50,651 nucleotides of DNA. It comes from Thermosporothrix hazakensis (GTDB lineage Bacteria; Chloroflexota; Ktedonobacteria; Ktedonobacterales; Ktedonobacteraceae). Every line of letters begins with the position of its first letter. The first letter of the stretch is position 1. Under the pieces are notes generated by a model. That model was given only the letters and a program-made list of their open reading frames with translations, was not told where the DNA came from and made no database searches. The DNA is taken from assembly GCF_003253565.1 (NCBI RefSeq), contig NZ_QKUF01000037.1, positions 1 to 50,651 on the forward strand, written 5' to 3'. Both the position numbers and the translations under genes were made by a program. Shown one piece after another: positions 44,346 through 50,651 of this stretch.

Positions 44346-44383
44346 GGGCCAGGGAAGCCTGTTCCCTGACCCTCTTCTTTTGT
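44346..44383. terminator. Bidirectional terminator between the kinase gene and rtcB
   Basis: CAGGGAA / TTCCCTG stem with GG/CC extension and a 5-base loop, followed by TCTTCTTTTG on the plus strand; AAAAGCAAAAG on the other side serves the minus strand. Confidence 0.75.
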
Positions 44384-45832
44384 TTAGCCCTTAACGACAA
44401 TAATCGGCTTCAGACGCGCAACCAGCTTTGCCAGCCCCGCATCATGTACCACGTTCACCACATTCTGCGCATCCTTATACGCCTGCGGAGCCTCTTCGGA
44501 CAGCAGGCCCTTACTATGCACGCGCACCGTCACGCCCCGCGCGCTCAACTGGGCCATCAGATCCTTGCTCGTGATCGCCTTCTTGGCAGCCGTGCGGCTC
44601 TTCTGGCGGCCAGCTCCATGACAGCATGACCCAAAGCTCTGCTCCATCGAGCCCTCAGCGCCCGCCAGCACGAACGAGTAGCGCCCCATATCGCCCGGGA
44701 TCAGCACTGGCTGCCCGACAGCGCGATACTTCTCAGGAATCGCTGGATGATGCGGCGGGAACGCACGGGTAGCGCCCTTACGGTGCACACAGACCCGCTT
44801 CTTCTCGCCATCAACAACATATTCCTCAATCTTGGCAATATTGTGACACACGTCGTAGACAAGCGGCATCTCCTTCGGACGCGCTCGACGCCCGAACACG
44901 CTTGCAAAGGCCTGCCGCACGCCATGCATCAAAAGCTGACGGTTCGCCCAGGCAAAGTTAGCACCGCAGGCCATCGCGCTCAGGTAATCCTTGCCCTCGC
45001 GAGACTGCAACGGCAGGCAGGCAAGCTGACGGTCAACCAGCTCAAAGCCCCAATCCTGCTGCTTCTGCTGCGCAAGCTTGATATAATCCTCCGCGATCTG
45101 GTGGCCAAATCCCCGGCTCCCGCAGTGAATCGTGATCACGACCTGATTTACCTGCCCGATGCCGAGCACCTTCGCCGCCTCCGAATCATAGATGTGATCG
45201 ACAACCTGCACCTCACAGAAGTGGTTGCCGCTTCCCAGGCTACCAAGCTGCACCATACCGCGCTGCACCGCCTGCTTGGAGACTGCATCGGGATTTGCGC
45301 CCGCCAGGCACCCGTTCTCTTCTGTGGCCTCCAGATCCTCTTCAAGACCGTAGCCCTGAGCAACCGCCCAGGCCGCCCCCTGAACCATCACCTCGCGAAT
45401 CTCGTGCTGATCCAGCTTCCGCATCCCGGAACCGCCGACGCCAGAGGGCAGCGTGCGAAACAGCTCGTCCGCCAGCTTGTCAACCTGCCCCTTGACCTGA
45501 TCGCGCACCAGCTCGGTCGCAATCAGACGCACACCGCAATTGATATCAAAACCGATACCCCCGGGCGAGACAACCCCTTGCTCCATATCGGTCGCGGCGA
45601 CACCACCGACCGGGAAACCATACCCCCAGTGGATATCCGGCATCGCCAGCGAGTGGCCGACAACGCCCGGCAGCGTTGCCACGTTTGCGACCTGCTTCAA
45701 TGAATTATCATTGCGGATCTGCTCGATCAATACATCATCGGCATACACCATACCCGGAACGTTCATACCATTCATGTAGTTCTGAGGGATGCGCCAGCGA
45801 TTCTTGTCAACACGCTCTAACGGGATATTCAT
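44384..45832 (-). CDS. rtcB: RNA-splicing ligase RtcB
   Basis: 482 aa, full length. Joins RNA 2',3'-cyclic phosphate or 3'-phosphate ends to 5'-OH ends, using GTP and Mn2+. Metal and active-site blocks are intact: PDIHWGYGFPVGGVAA, GGIGFDINCGVRL (metal cysteine), LGSLGSGNHFCEVQ, TIHCGSRGFGHQI and the guanylylated histidine in SFGSCCHGAGRQKSR. The archease gene lies upstream on the same strand with 260 bases between, so both probably come from the promoter at 46646-46674. Confidence 0.96.
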   Translation of the reverse strand: MNIPLERVDKNRWRIPQNYMNGMNVPGMVYADDVLIEQIRNDNSLKQVANVATLPGVVGHSLAMPDIHWGYGFPVGGVAATDMEQGVVSPGGIGFDINCGVRLIATELVRDQVKGQVDKLADELFRTLPSGVGGSGMRKLDQHEIREVMVQGAAWAVAQGYGLEEDLEATEENGCLAGANPDAVSKQAVQRGMVQLGSLGSGNHFCEVQVVDHIYDSEAAKVLGIGQVNQVVITIHCGSRGFGHQIAEDYIKLAQQKQQDWGFELVDRQLACLPLQSREGKDYLSAMACGANFAWANRQLLMHGVRQAFASVFGRRARPKEMPLVYDVCHNIAKIEEYVVDGEKKRVCVHRKGATRAFPPHHPAIPEKYRAVGQPVLIPGDMGRYSFVLAGAEGSMEQSFGSCCHGAGRQKSRTAAKKAITSKDLMAQLSARGVTVRVHSKGLLSEEAPQAYKDAQNVVNVVHDAGLAKLVARLKPIIVVKG

Positions 45833-46092
45833 ACGTTCTGTGTTCTCCGTTCTCCTGATAAAGCCAACCGGCTCTTTTCACTGTATCTTCGTTTTATGCC
45901 CTCGTATGCGGAAAGAGATTCTTTCTCCCTTTTCTATCCTGATAGCCTGTAAAATCCAGAAAGACTTCTTTTCTCCCATGCAGAAGCCACAAAAAGGGGT
46001 TACCCGATCAATAGAGAGTGGATATGCGCCCCTGAGAGTTGACACGTCAGGCTACACAAAAAGTGTCCCGGGAACCGCGCGTGAGCGCTCAA

Positions 46093-46521
46093 CTAGATGT
46101 CGAAGATCACTCGTGCCCTGTAACCGCCATCAACGGAAGTTATTGAGGCCTCGTGCCAGGTGACAGCCTTGATCGCGCTACTGAGTTCGTGGCGCTCGGC
46201 GTCATAGGGCTCACCCCCGACACGCGCGCGCAACCGTTGCTCGCTGAGTTCGAGAATCTCAACCTCTCGAAAGAGCAAGAATTCCGTATCGAAGAGGAAC
46301 ACCAGCTCGTTCAACCACGCAATGAGCAGGGCGAGCAGGTTCTGTTCCTCAACAATAACCTCGCGGCTGGTCTCAACTCGAAGCTGTTCTGGCGCAATCA
46401 TCAGACTTTCCATTCCCAGCGCCGCAGCAGCAAACAGCTCCTCTAACGTGCGACCATAGGCATGGATCCCAACATCTGCGGTATGCTCAAAAACTTCATA
46501 GGATTGCGTAAATTCAGCCAT
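46093..46521 (-). CDS. Archease
   Basis: 142 aa, the usual archease length. It is the cofactor that speeds guanylylation and turnover of RtcB. The family start YEVFEHTADVGIHAYGRTLEELFAAAALGM holds the metal-site Asp (TADVGI), the ALLIAWLNELVFLFDTEF helix is intact, and the C-terminal IKAVTWHEASI with RARVIFDI ends in the conserved Asp. Transcribed just before rtcB. The start at 46521 has only a weak ribosome site. Confidence 0.93.
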   Translation of the reverse strand: MAEFTQSYEVFEHTADVGIHAYGRTLEELFAAAALGMESLMIAPEQLRVETSREVIVEEQNLLALLIAWLNELVFLFDTEFLLFREVEILELSEQRLRARVGGEPYDAERHELSSAIKAVTWHEASITSVDGGYRARVIFDI

Positions 46522-46645
46522 TACGCCAACCTGAGGGCAGATCGTCGTTTCTGCAAGGAGGGATATAGTTTGGAGGAAAGATATATTGCAAACATGGTGA
46601 GCACTGCCCCCTTTCTTTTCCTATGAAGCACGTTTCTTCGTACAA

Positions 46646-46674
46646 AGCATACAGGATGTTTTGCGATTTGTCAA
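46646..46674 (-). promoter_or_regulatory. Promoter of the archease-rtcB unit
   Basis: Minus strand TTGACA (46674-46669), 17-base spacer, TATGCT (46651-46646), with TG just before the -10. About 120 bases before the archease ATG. Confidence 0.65.
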
Positions 46675-46716
46675 GCAGATCGGTCCCGCACTATTCAACT
46701 TTCTGTCGAATTTCTC

Positions 46717-47571
46717 CTACCCCAGAATCGCGATGACGAGAATACCGGCAAAGATCAGCAGCGAGCCGATAATTCTGGGCATGCCAAACCCCTCACCCAG
46801 AAAGCGCCAGCCCATAAACGCGCCAAACACAATGCTGACCTCTCGAACCGAACCGGCATAGCTCACCTGTCCGAAAGAGTAGGCGAACAGGACAGCGCCA
46901 TAGGTCAGCAGCGAGAGCAGGCCAACCAGAACGATACGGAACCAGTTCACCTTCAGTTCGAGCAGCGCCGGGCGCGCTCCATAGCGCCAGAGAATAAATG
47001 GCGCGGCAAAGATTGCCGAAAGCGCAAAGATCCAGAGCACATACGGCAAGGGATCAGCGATCCGGACAGCAGCACCATCGATAGCACTATAAATGGAGAT
47101 ACAAAGCGCAGTTAACAACGCGACAGCAATCGCGGGGAAGCTGAGCTTCGAGAACGAGAACTCACGGAGCGAAGAACCAATGCCGACAATAATAAGACCG
47201 ATGACCAGAAGCCCGATCCCGAGCAGTCCCGTTGCCTTTGGCGTCTCAGATAAAAAAAGAGCGCTCCACAGCGTCAGTAGCGCCGGAGCGGCTCCCCGAG
47301 CGATCGGATAGACCTGCGAGAAATCTCCCAGCTTATATGCCCAGGCCAGCGATATATAGTAGAGCGCCTCGACAACCGCGCTACAGATCAGCAGCGGCCA
47401 GGCCTGCGCGGGTACCGGTGGCAAAAATGGCAAACAGACCAGGCAGACGACGGTACATAACAGGGCCCACATGAGAAATAATTGCTTGTTCTTCGCCTGC
47501 TTTAACAACAGATTCCAGCAGGCATGAAACGCTGCCGCTCCCACAACAAGACCCAACGAAAGCAGTGACAC
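46717..47571 (-). CDS. EamA/DMT-superfamily transporter
   Basis: 284 aa with ten hydrophobic helices in two five-helix halves, as in drug/metabolite exporters. Typical are AAAFHACWNLLLKQAKNK at the start, AYKLGDFSQVYPIARGAAPALLTLWSALFLSE in half one, and SYAGSVREVSIVFGAFMGWRFLGEGFG in half two. The substrate is unknown. Monocistronic, read towards archease. Confidence 0.9.
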   Translation of the reverse strand: MSLLSLGLVVGAAAFHACWNLLLKQAKNKQLFLMWALLCTVVCLVCLPFLPPVPAQAWPLLICSAVVEALYYISLAWAYKLGDFSQVYPIARGAAPALLTLWSALFLSETPKATGLLGIGLLVIGLIIVGIGSSLREFSFSKLSFPAIAVALLTALCISIYSAIDGAAVRIADPLPYVLWIFALSAIFAAPFILWRYGARPALLELKVNWFRIVLVGLLSLLTYGAVLFAYSFGQVSYAGSVREVSIVFGAFMGWRFLGEGFGMPRIIGSLLIFAGILVIAILG

Positions 47572-47671
47572 AGCCCATCACATCCTTTCCAGGTGCAGTG
47601 CAACGTATCTCGACAGTATATGGAGAAGAGTGATTCACTCCTTCTGTCGTTGTTTGCGAAATACAGTCCAT

Positions 47672-47719
47672 AAAAAAAAGCGTTTCTCCGGAGCCAGCAA
47701 AGCAAGCAACCGGAGAAAC
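47672..47719 (-). terminator. Terminator of the cystathionine beta-synthase gene
   Basis: Minus strand GTTTCTCCGG / CCGGAGAAAC perfect 10-bp stem with an 18-base loop, followed by GCTTTTTTTT. It lies 38 bases after the stop at 47757. Confidence 0.88.
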
Positions 47720-47756
47720 TATTGTATCAGTTTTTGCTCATCTATAAAAGAGCGAA

Positions 47757-49157
47757 TTAACGGGAGTGTGCCCAGAATTCGAGCAGGTCACTTTTGGTCA
47801 CGATGCCCTCAAGCAGCCCGTTCGCCATCACCGCAACCGCGACATGCCCCATCGTAAAGAGCGTGTATGCCTCACGGGCGGGCGCGTTGGCCTCAAGCGT
47901 CGGGAAAGGCGGGCCCTGTACCTGACCAACAGTCGTTTCTTCCAGCGGCTCACCGCTTGCCAGCCGCTTCAACAGCCGGTCCTCGGTCAGGCTGCCAACC
48001 ATCGTCCCATGCTCCATAACCGGCGTCTGGCTGATGCCATAGCGGCGCAGCAGCTCAACCGCGTTTGCAATCGAATCATTCGGGGCCACACTGACCACCA
48101 GCGGCATATTCCCCATATGTTGCCGGCGATAGGTGAGCACATCATACATCGTCGGCTGCTCGCTCTCGGCCTGCACCAGCAGGTTATTCTCGCGCATCCA
48201 GGTATCGTTAAACTGCTTGCTCAGGTAGCCGCGACCGGTATCGGGCAGCAACACCACCAGCACATCATCTTTCGTCAGGCGTCGCGCATAGGTCAGAGCC
48301 GCCGCAAGCGCCGTACCCGCTGAGCCACCAACAAGAATGCCCTCCTCACGCGCCAGCCGTCGCGCCCAGTAGAACGAGGTCCGATCATCGATTCGGATCA
48401 CCTCATCCACCAGTTCGGGGTGATAGTTCCGCGGGAACATATCCATGCCGATGCCCTCAACCTTATAGGGTCCGGGTTCATCGCCCGAATAGACGGAGCC
48501 CGGGGGATCAGCCCCGATAATCTTCACATTCGGATTCTGCTCTTTGAGGTAGCGCGCTACGCCCGTAATCGTGCCACCCGTCCCGATACCGGCCACAAAC
48601 GCCGTCAGTTTGCCCGCGGTATCCCGCCAGATCTCAGGCCCGGTTGTTCGATAATGGGCCTCGGGGTTCGCTGGATTCGAGTACTGATCGGGACAGACCG
48701 CCCCGGGAATCTCTTTCGCCAGCCGATACGCCACATTTTTATAGTATTCGGGTGAATCATGCGTTACATTGCTCGGGCAGATCACTATTTCCGCACCATA
48801 GGCACGGAGCAGGCTTCGCTTCTCTTCGCTCACCTTATCCGTCATGACAAAAATACAGTGATAGCCCTTGAGCGCTGCCGCAATCGCCAGGCCATGCCCG
48901 GTGTTCCCGCTCGTCGGCTCAACAATGGTACCGCCCGGGCGCAGCAGGCCTTTCTGCTCACAATACTCTATCATGGCGGGTCCAATCCGATCCTTTACAC
49001 TACCGCCAGGATTGAAAAACTCGACTTTTGCCAGCACAAGGGGAGGAACATCGGCAGCAACACGCCGCAAGCGGATCAGCGGCGTATTCCCGATCGTCTC
49101 AAGGATCGAATTGCGATACCTCATCTCGCCGGGCACTGTCTCTTTCATCTCGTTCAC
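47757..49157 (-). CDS. cbs: Cystathionine beta-synthase
   Basis: 466 aa. A PLP enzyme condensing serine (or O-acetylserine) with homocysteine or sulfide. The N-terminal fold-type II domain has the PLP lysine K55 (NPGGSVKDRIG), the SGNTGHGLA substrate loop and the GIGTGGTITG phosphate-binding loop. Two CBS domains follow from about residue 340 (VAPNDSIANAVELLRRYGISQTPVME, then FTMGHVAVAVMANGLLEGIVTKSDLLEF), which could bind adenosyl compounds. No N-terminal haem domain. The GTG at 49157 gives a poor ribosome spacing; ATG 49148 is an alternative. No cystathionine gamma-lyase gene is adjacent. Confidence 0.93.
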   Translation of the reverse strand: MNEMKETVPGEMRYRNSILETIGNTPLIRLRRVAADVPPLVLAKVEFFNPGGSVKDRIGPAMIEYCEQKGLLRPGGTIVEPTSGNTGHGLAIAAALKGYHCIFVMTDKVSEEKRSLLRAYGAEIVICPSNVTHDSPEYYKNVAYRLAKEIPGAVCPDQYSNPANPEAHYRTTGPEIWRDTAGKLTAFVAGIGTGGTITGVARYLKEQNPNVKIIGADPPGSVYSGDEPGPYKVEGIGMDMFPRNYHPELVDEVIRIDDRTSFYWARRLAREEGILVGGSAGTALAAALTYARRLTKDDVLVVLLPDTGRGYLSKQFNDTWMRENNLLVQAESEQPTMYDVLTYRRQHMGNMPLVVSVAPNDSIANAVELLRRYGISQTPVMEHGTMVGSLTEDRLLKRLASGEPLEETTVGQVQGPPFPTLEANAPAREAYTLFTMGHVAVAVMANGLLEGIVTKSDLLEFWAHSR

Positions 49158-49272
49158 GTTCTTAGAACACTCCTCTCACCAGGATCGTGACTGTCCCGAA
49201 AAAACGCAAAGACCAACCAGCCGGGAAGCCGCCTTCCCGCCCGGCTGCCGCATTACGGGATCATTCTTTTTC

Positions 49273-49291
49273 GTGCTATTCAGTATAGCAC
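49273..49291 (-). promoter_or_regulatory. Extended -10 promoter with overlapping inverted repeat before cbs
   Basis: GTGCTAT-TCAGT-ATAGCAC is a perfect 7-bp-arm inverted repeat. On the minus strand it contains TGCTATACT, an extended -10 element (TATACT at 49287-49282). No good -35. A regulator bound here would block the promoter. Confidence 0.45.
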
Positions 49292-49428
49292 ACGAGCGCC
49301 GGAATAACACAAAATGGTTCTTTATTGCAGAGTCTATTTGCCAGCATAGATCGACTACGCTTTTTCGTCTTTTAGCGAGAAAAAATGCAGCCCTCCAATC
49401 CTCAGCAGCATGCAGCAAAAATGAGCCT

Positions 49429-50232
49429 CTACGCCTTGCACGCCTGCTCGAAGGCAGTCGCGAAGGCGCGAATAGAGGCAAAACGCCGCATGGGATCTTT
49501 CGCCAGCGCGATCTGAAGCACCTCATCTACAGCCTCAGGAAGCAGGGGCATGTGCTCGAGCAGCGAGGGTGGCTGCTTCTTAAGATGCGCCTCGCTGAGC
49601 GCTTGCAGCGTGTCGTCAAAGGGGTGAGCGCCGCTGAGCCACTCATACAGCAGCAGTGCCAGCATATACTGATCGCTCGCGGGCAGCCGCCAGCCACGCA
49701 GGAGCTCAGGGGCCGTGTAACGGAGAAAGAGCGGGTGTATGACATCACCAAAATGCAGGCGAAAGAGATACTCACGCAGACCAAAATCACTCAGAATCAG
49801 GTCATTCCCGGCATGAACAAGGATATTCTCGGGACGTAACGACGCATATACAGCGCCGAGCGAATGCAGATAGTGCAGAGGTTGCGCTATCTGTTGCACA
49901 TAGTGGCGCACCAGTTCGAGCGGGAGAATAGCCCCGGGATGGTGTCGCTCGCGCAAGCTGCCAGCCGGAAGATACTCGGACGTGTAGTACAGGCACCCGG
50001 AGACCTCACCGATGTCAAACAGCCCCTGTATCTGCGGATGCTCAATTCCCGCCAGCCAGTTCAGCAGATGCAGAGCGCCATTCAAGCGCCCCCGGCCAGG
50101 CGGGGCAAGCAGCGAGATCTGGACCAGGGTATGTGTAGAAACATCTTCCGCCAGATAGCGGGCGCATCCCACATACTCATCAAGCAGGCGAAGCAATCGG
50201 TAATTTCCGATCATGCGCACAGAAGCAGGCAT
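49429..50232 (-). CDS. Protein kinase-like protein, probable pseudokinase
   Basis: 267 aa from ATG 50232 (AGGAG 6 bases upstream). The kinase fold is clear: IGNYRLLRLLDEY, EYLPAGSLRERH, LILSDFGLREY (DFG 149-151), TAPELLRGWRLPASDQYMLALLLYEWLSGAHPFDD, and AKDPMRRFAS. But key catalytic residues are changed: the glycine loop is lost, the VAIK lysine is serine (VQIS, residue 40), and HRDxKPEN reads YASLRPEN (129-136), removing both the catalytic Asp and Lys. So phosphotransfer is unlikely and a regulatory or scaffold role is expected. There is no TM segment or sensor domain. Confidence 0.85.
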   Translation of the reverse strand: MPASVRMIGNYRLLRLLDEYVGCARYLAEDVSTHTLVQISLLAPPGRGRLNGALHLLNWLAGIEHPQIQGLFDIGEVSGCLYYTSEYLPAGSLRERHHPGAILPLELVRHYVQQIAQPLHYLHSLGAVYASLRPENILVHAGNDLILSDFGLREYLFRLHFGDVIHPLFLRYTAPELLRGWRLPASDQYMLALLLYEWLSGAHPFDDTLQALSEAHLKKQPPSLLEHMPLLPEAVDEVLQIALAKDPMRRFASIRAFATAFEQACKA

Positions 50233-50349
50233 CTCCGTCTCCTGACAATGATTATGTCGTTCAACCAGTCCGCAGCAAGCGCGGGAATCTCCTGCACACA
50301 TTCGACCCGATCAGCTTCGCCCACCCGGCTTCTCAGCTTCTCGGTTTGT

Positions 50350-50380
50350 GAAGCACCCCATGCATAAATGCAGGGGCTTC
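50350..50380 (-). mobile_element. Candidate IS200/IS605-type right-end hairpin / omega-RNA region
   Basis: Immediately after the tnpB stop (50386) there is an imperfect hairpin, GAAGCACCCC ... GGGGCTTC, with an ATGCA/TGCAT inner stem. A second fold, CCCCACGGGGG ... TGTGGG, lies inside the tnpB 3' end (about 50389-50410). IS605-family elements carry such hairpins at their right end, and the guide RNA of TnpB overlaps the same place. The exact element boundary is not determinable. Confidence 0.4.
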
Positions 50381-50385
50381 TACAG

Positions 50386-50651
50386 CTACCCCACGGGGGA
50401 TAACTGTGGGACACTTCCTGCCCCTTTTAATTTACGGTAGCGGATGAGTATGTTAAGTGCCGCATTGTGGTCACGGTCCAGTTCACACCCACAATGCGGA
50501 CAAGAGTGCCAGCGGACACTCAAATCCTTCTTCACCACACACCCGCATGATGAGCAGACTTGGGAGGTATCTTTGGGTGCCACTTTGACGACGGTACAGC
50601 CAGCTTCTTCCGCTTTGCTTGCACAGAGAGCAACAAAGGCACTCCATCCTG
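50386..50651 (-). CDS. tnpB: TnpB (IS200/IS605 OrfB) nuclease, C-terminal part, runs off the window
   Basis: About 88 codons are visible; the 5' part lies beyond the window edge. The frame reads GWSAFVALCASKAEEAGCTVVKVAPKD in from the edge, followed by the zinc ribbon (CSSCG and CPHCG) and the last RuvC aspartate in ELDRDHNAALNILIR. The end KGAGSVPQLSPVG is typical of TnpB. This is an RNA-guided DNA nuclease encoded by transposons. Whether the rest is intact cannot be seen, and no tnpA is present in the window. Confidence 0.9.
   Translation of the reverse strand, partial: GWSAFVALCASKAEEAGCTVVKVAPKDTSQVCSSCGCVVKKDLSVRWHSCPHCGCELDRDHNAALNILIRYRKLKGAGSVPQLSPVG

Noticed and set aside
44747..45703. 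Plus-strand frame of 318 codons opposite rtcB
   Set aside because: RtcB motifs are all intact on the other strand; this frame shows only shadow composition.
49158..49428. SAM riboswitch or T-box in front of cbs
   Set aside because: I saw no S-box core or T-box sequence. The GC-rich hairpin at about 49216-49247 fits a terminator of the upstream pseudokinase gene better, though its T-run is displaced.
1..50651. tRNA, rRNA or other structured RNA genes
   Set aside because: Reading both strands by eye I found no tRNA-like cloverleaf ends or rRNA segments. A covariance-model scan would be decisive.

Overview
The window reads as a stretch of chromosome from a Ktedonobacteria-like member of the Chloroflexota. 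This is inferred from gene types: a LuxR/MalT-type regulator with the short N-terminal 'IYWQAG' module, several Ser/Thr-kinase-like proteins, a DUF6766 membrane protein, a small SHORT-RANGE conserved protein of a kind I associate with Ktedonobacteria, and frequent GTG/TTG starts. I made no database comparison. Housekeeping promoters fit sigma-70 hexamers well (for example TTGACA-N17-TATAAT at 32498-32526), and many genes have clear GGAGG ribosome sites.

Region 1 (1-12.2 kb) is accessory and heavily decayed. It opens with a MerR regulator and an NAD-dependent oxidoreductase that share a 16-bp operator-like repeat. Next come an ABC-ATPase fragment, a LuxR-family regulator with a frameshift at a G-run and no ATPase domain, one intact FAD monooxygenase and a broken second copy, a TetR remnant, a pentapeptide-repeat gene split by one base, a cysteine-rich protein with an AhpD-like N-terminus, half a cytochrome P450 and the tail of a multi-TM transporter. 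A 122-bp duplication (10305-10426 and 14207-14328) carries the 5' end of a DinB-family gene and abuts the P450 remnant, so rearrangement has shaped this part.

Region 2 (12.7-18 kb) holds a GT-C type membrane glycosyltransferase, the DinB-family protein, a membrane protein, and a translationally coupled ferrochelatase-protoporphyrinogen/coproporphyrinogen oxidase pair for the end of haem synthesis. Region 3 (18.1-26 kb, minus strand) has a LacI regulator with an alpha-galactosidase, controlled by two matching palindromes, and then a four-gene cluster DUF1177 - PucR regulator - AroM-like - OPT transporter. That cluster looks like an inducible uptake and catabolic module of unknown substrate.

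Region 4 (26.3-39.4 kb) is a mixed core region: DUF6766 and DUF1963 proteins, a CHAP-domain cell-wall hydrolase, orotate phosphoribosyltransferase with a coupled leader ORF, a slipin-NfeD pair, a SpoU/TrmH methyltransferase, a SAM methyltransferase, a peroxiredoxin, a GT87-like membrane protein, a nitrilase-family hydrolase and an aldehyde dehydrogenase. Region 5 (39.4-42.2 kb) is more AT-rich over the XRE-TPR regulator and has three tiny genes divergent from it plus a coupled 118-aa gene. Region 6 (42.2-50.65 kb) carries a Ser/Thr kinase fused to a multi-TM domain, the RtcB-archease RNA repair pair, an EamA transporter, cystathionine beta-synthase, a pseudokinase, and the 3' end of an IS200/IS605-type tnpB running off the window.

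The best candidates for undescribed biology are the AhpD-like/cysteine-rich protein (9141-9899), the DUF1177-PucR-AroM-OPT operon, the kinase with a transporter-like membrane domain together with the nearby pseudokinase, and the divergent XRE-TPR small-gene locus.
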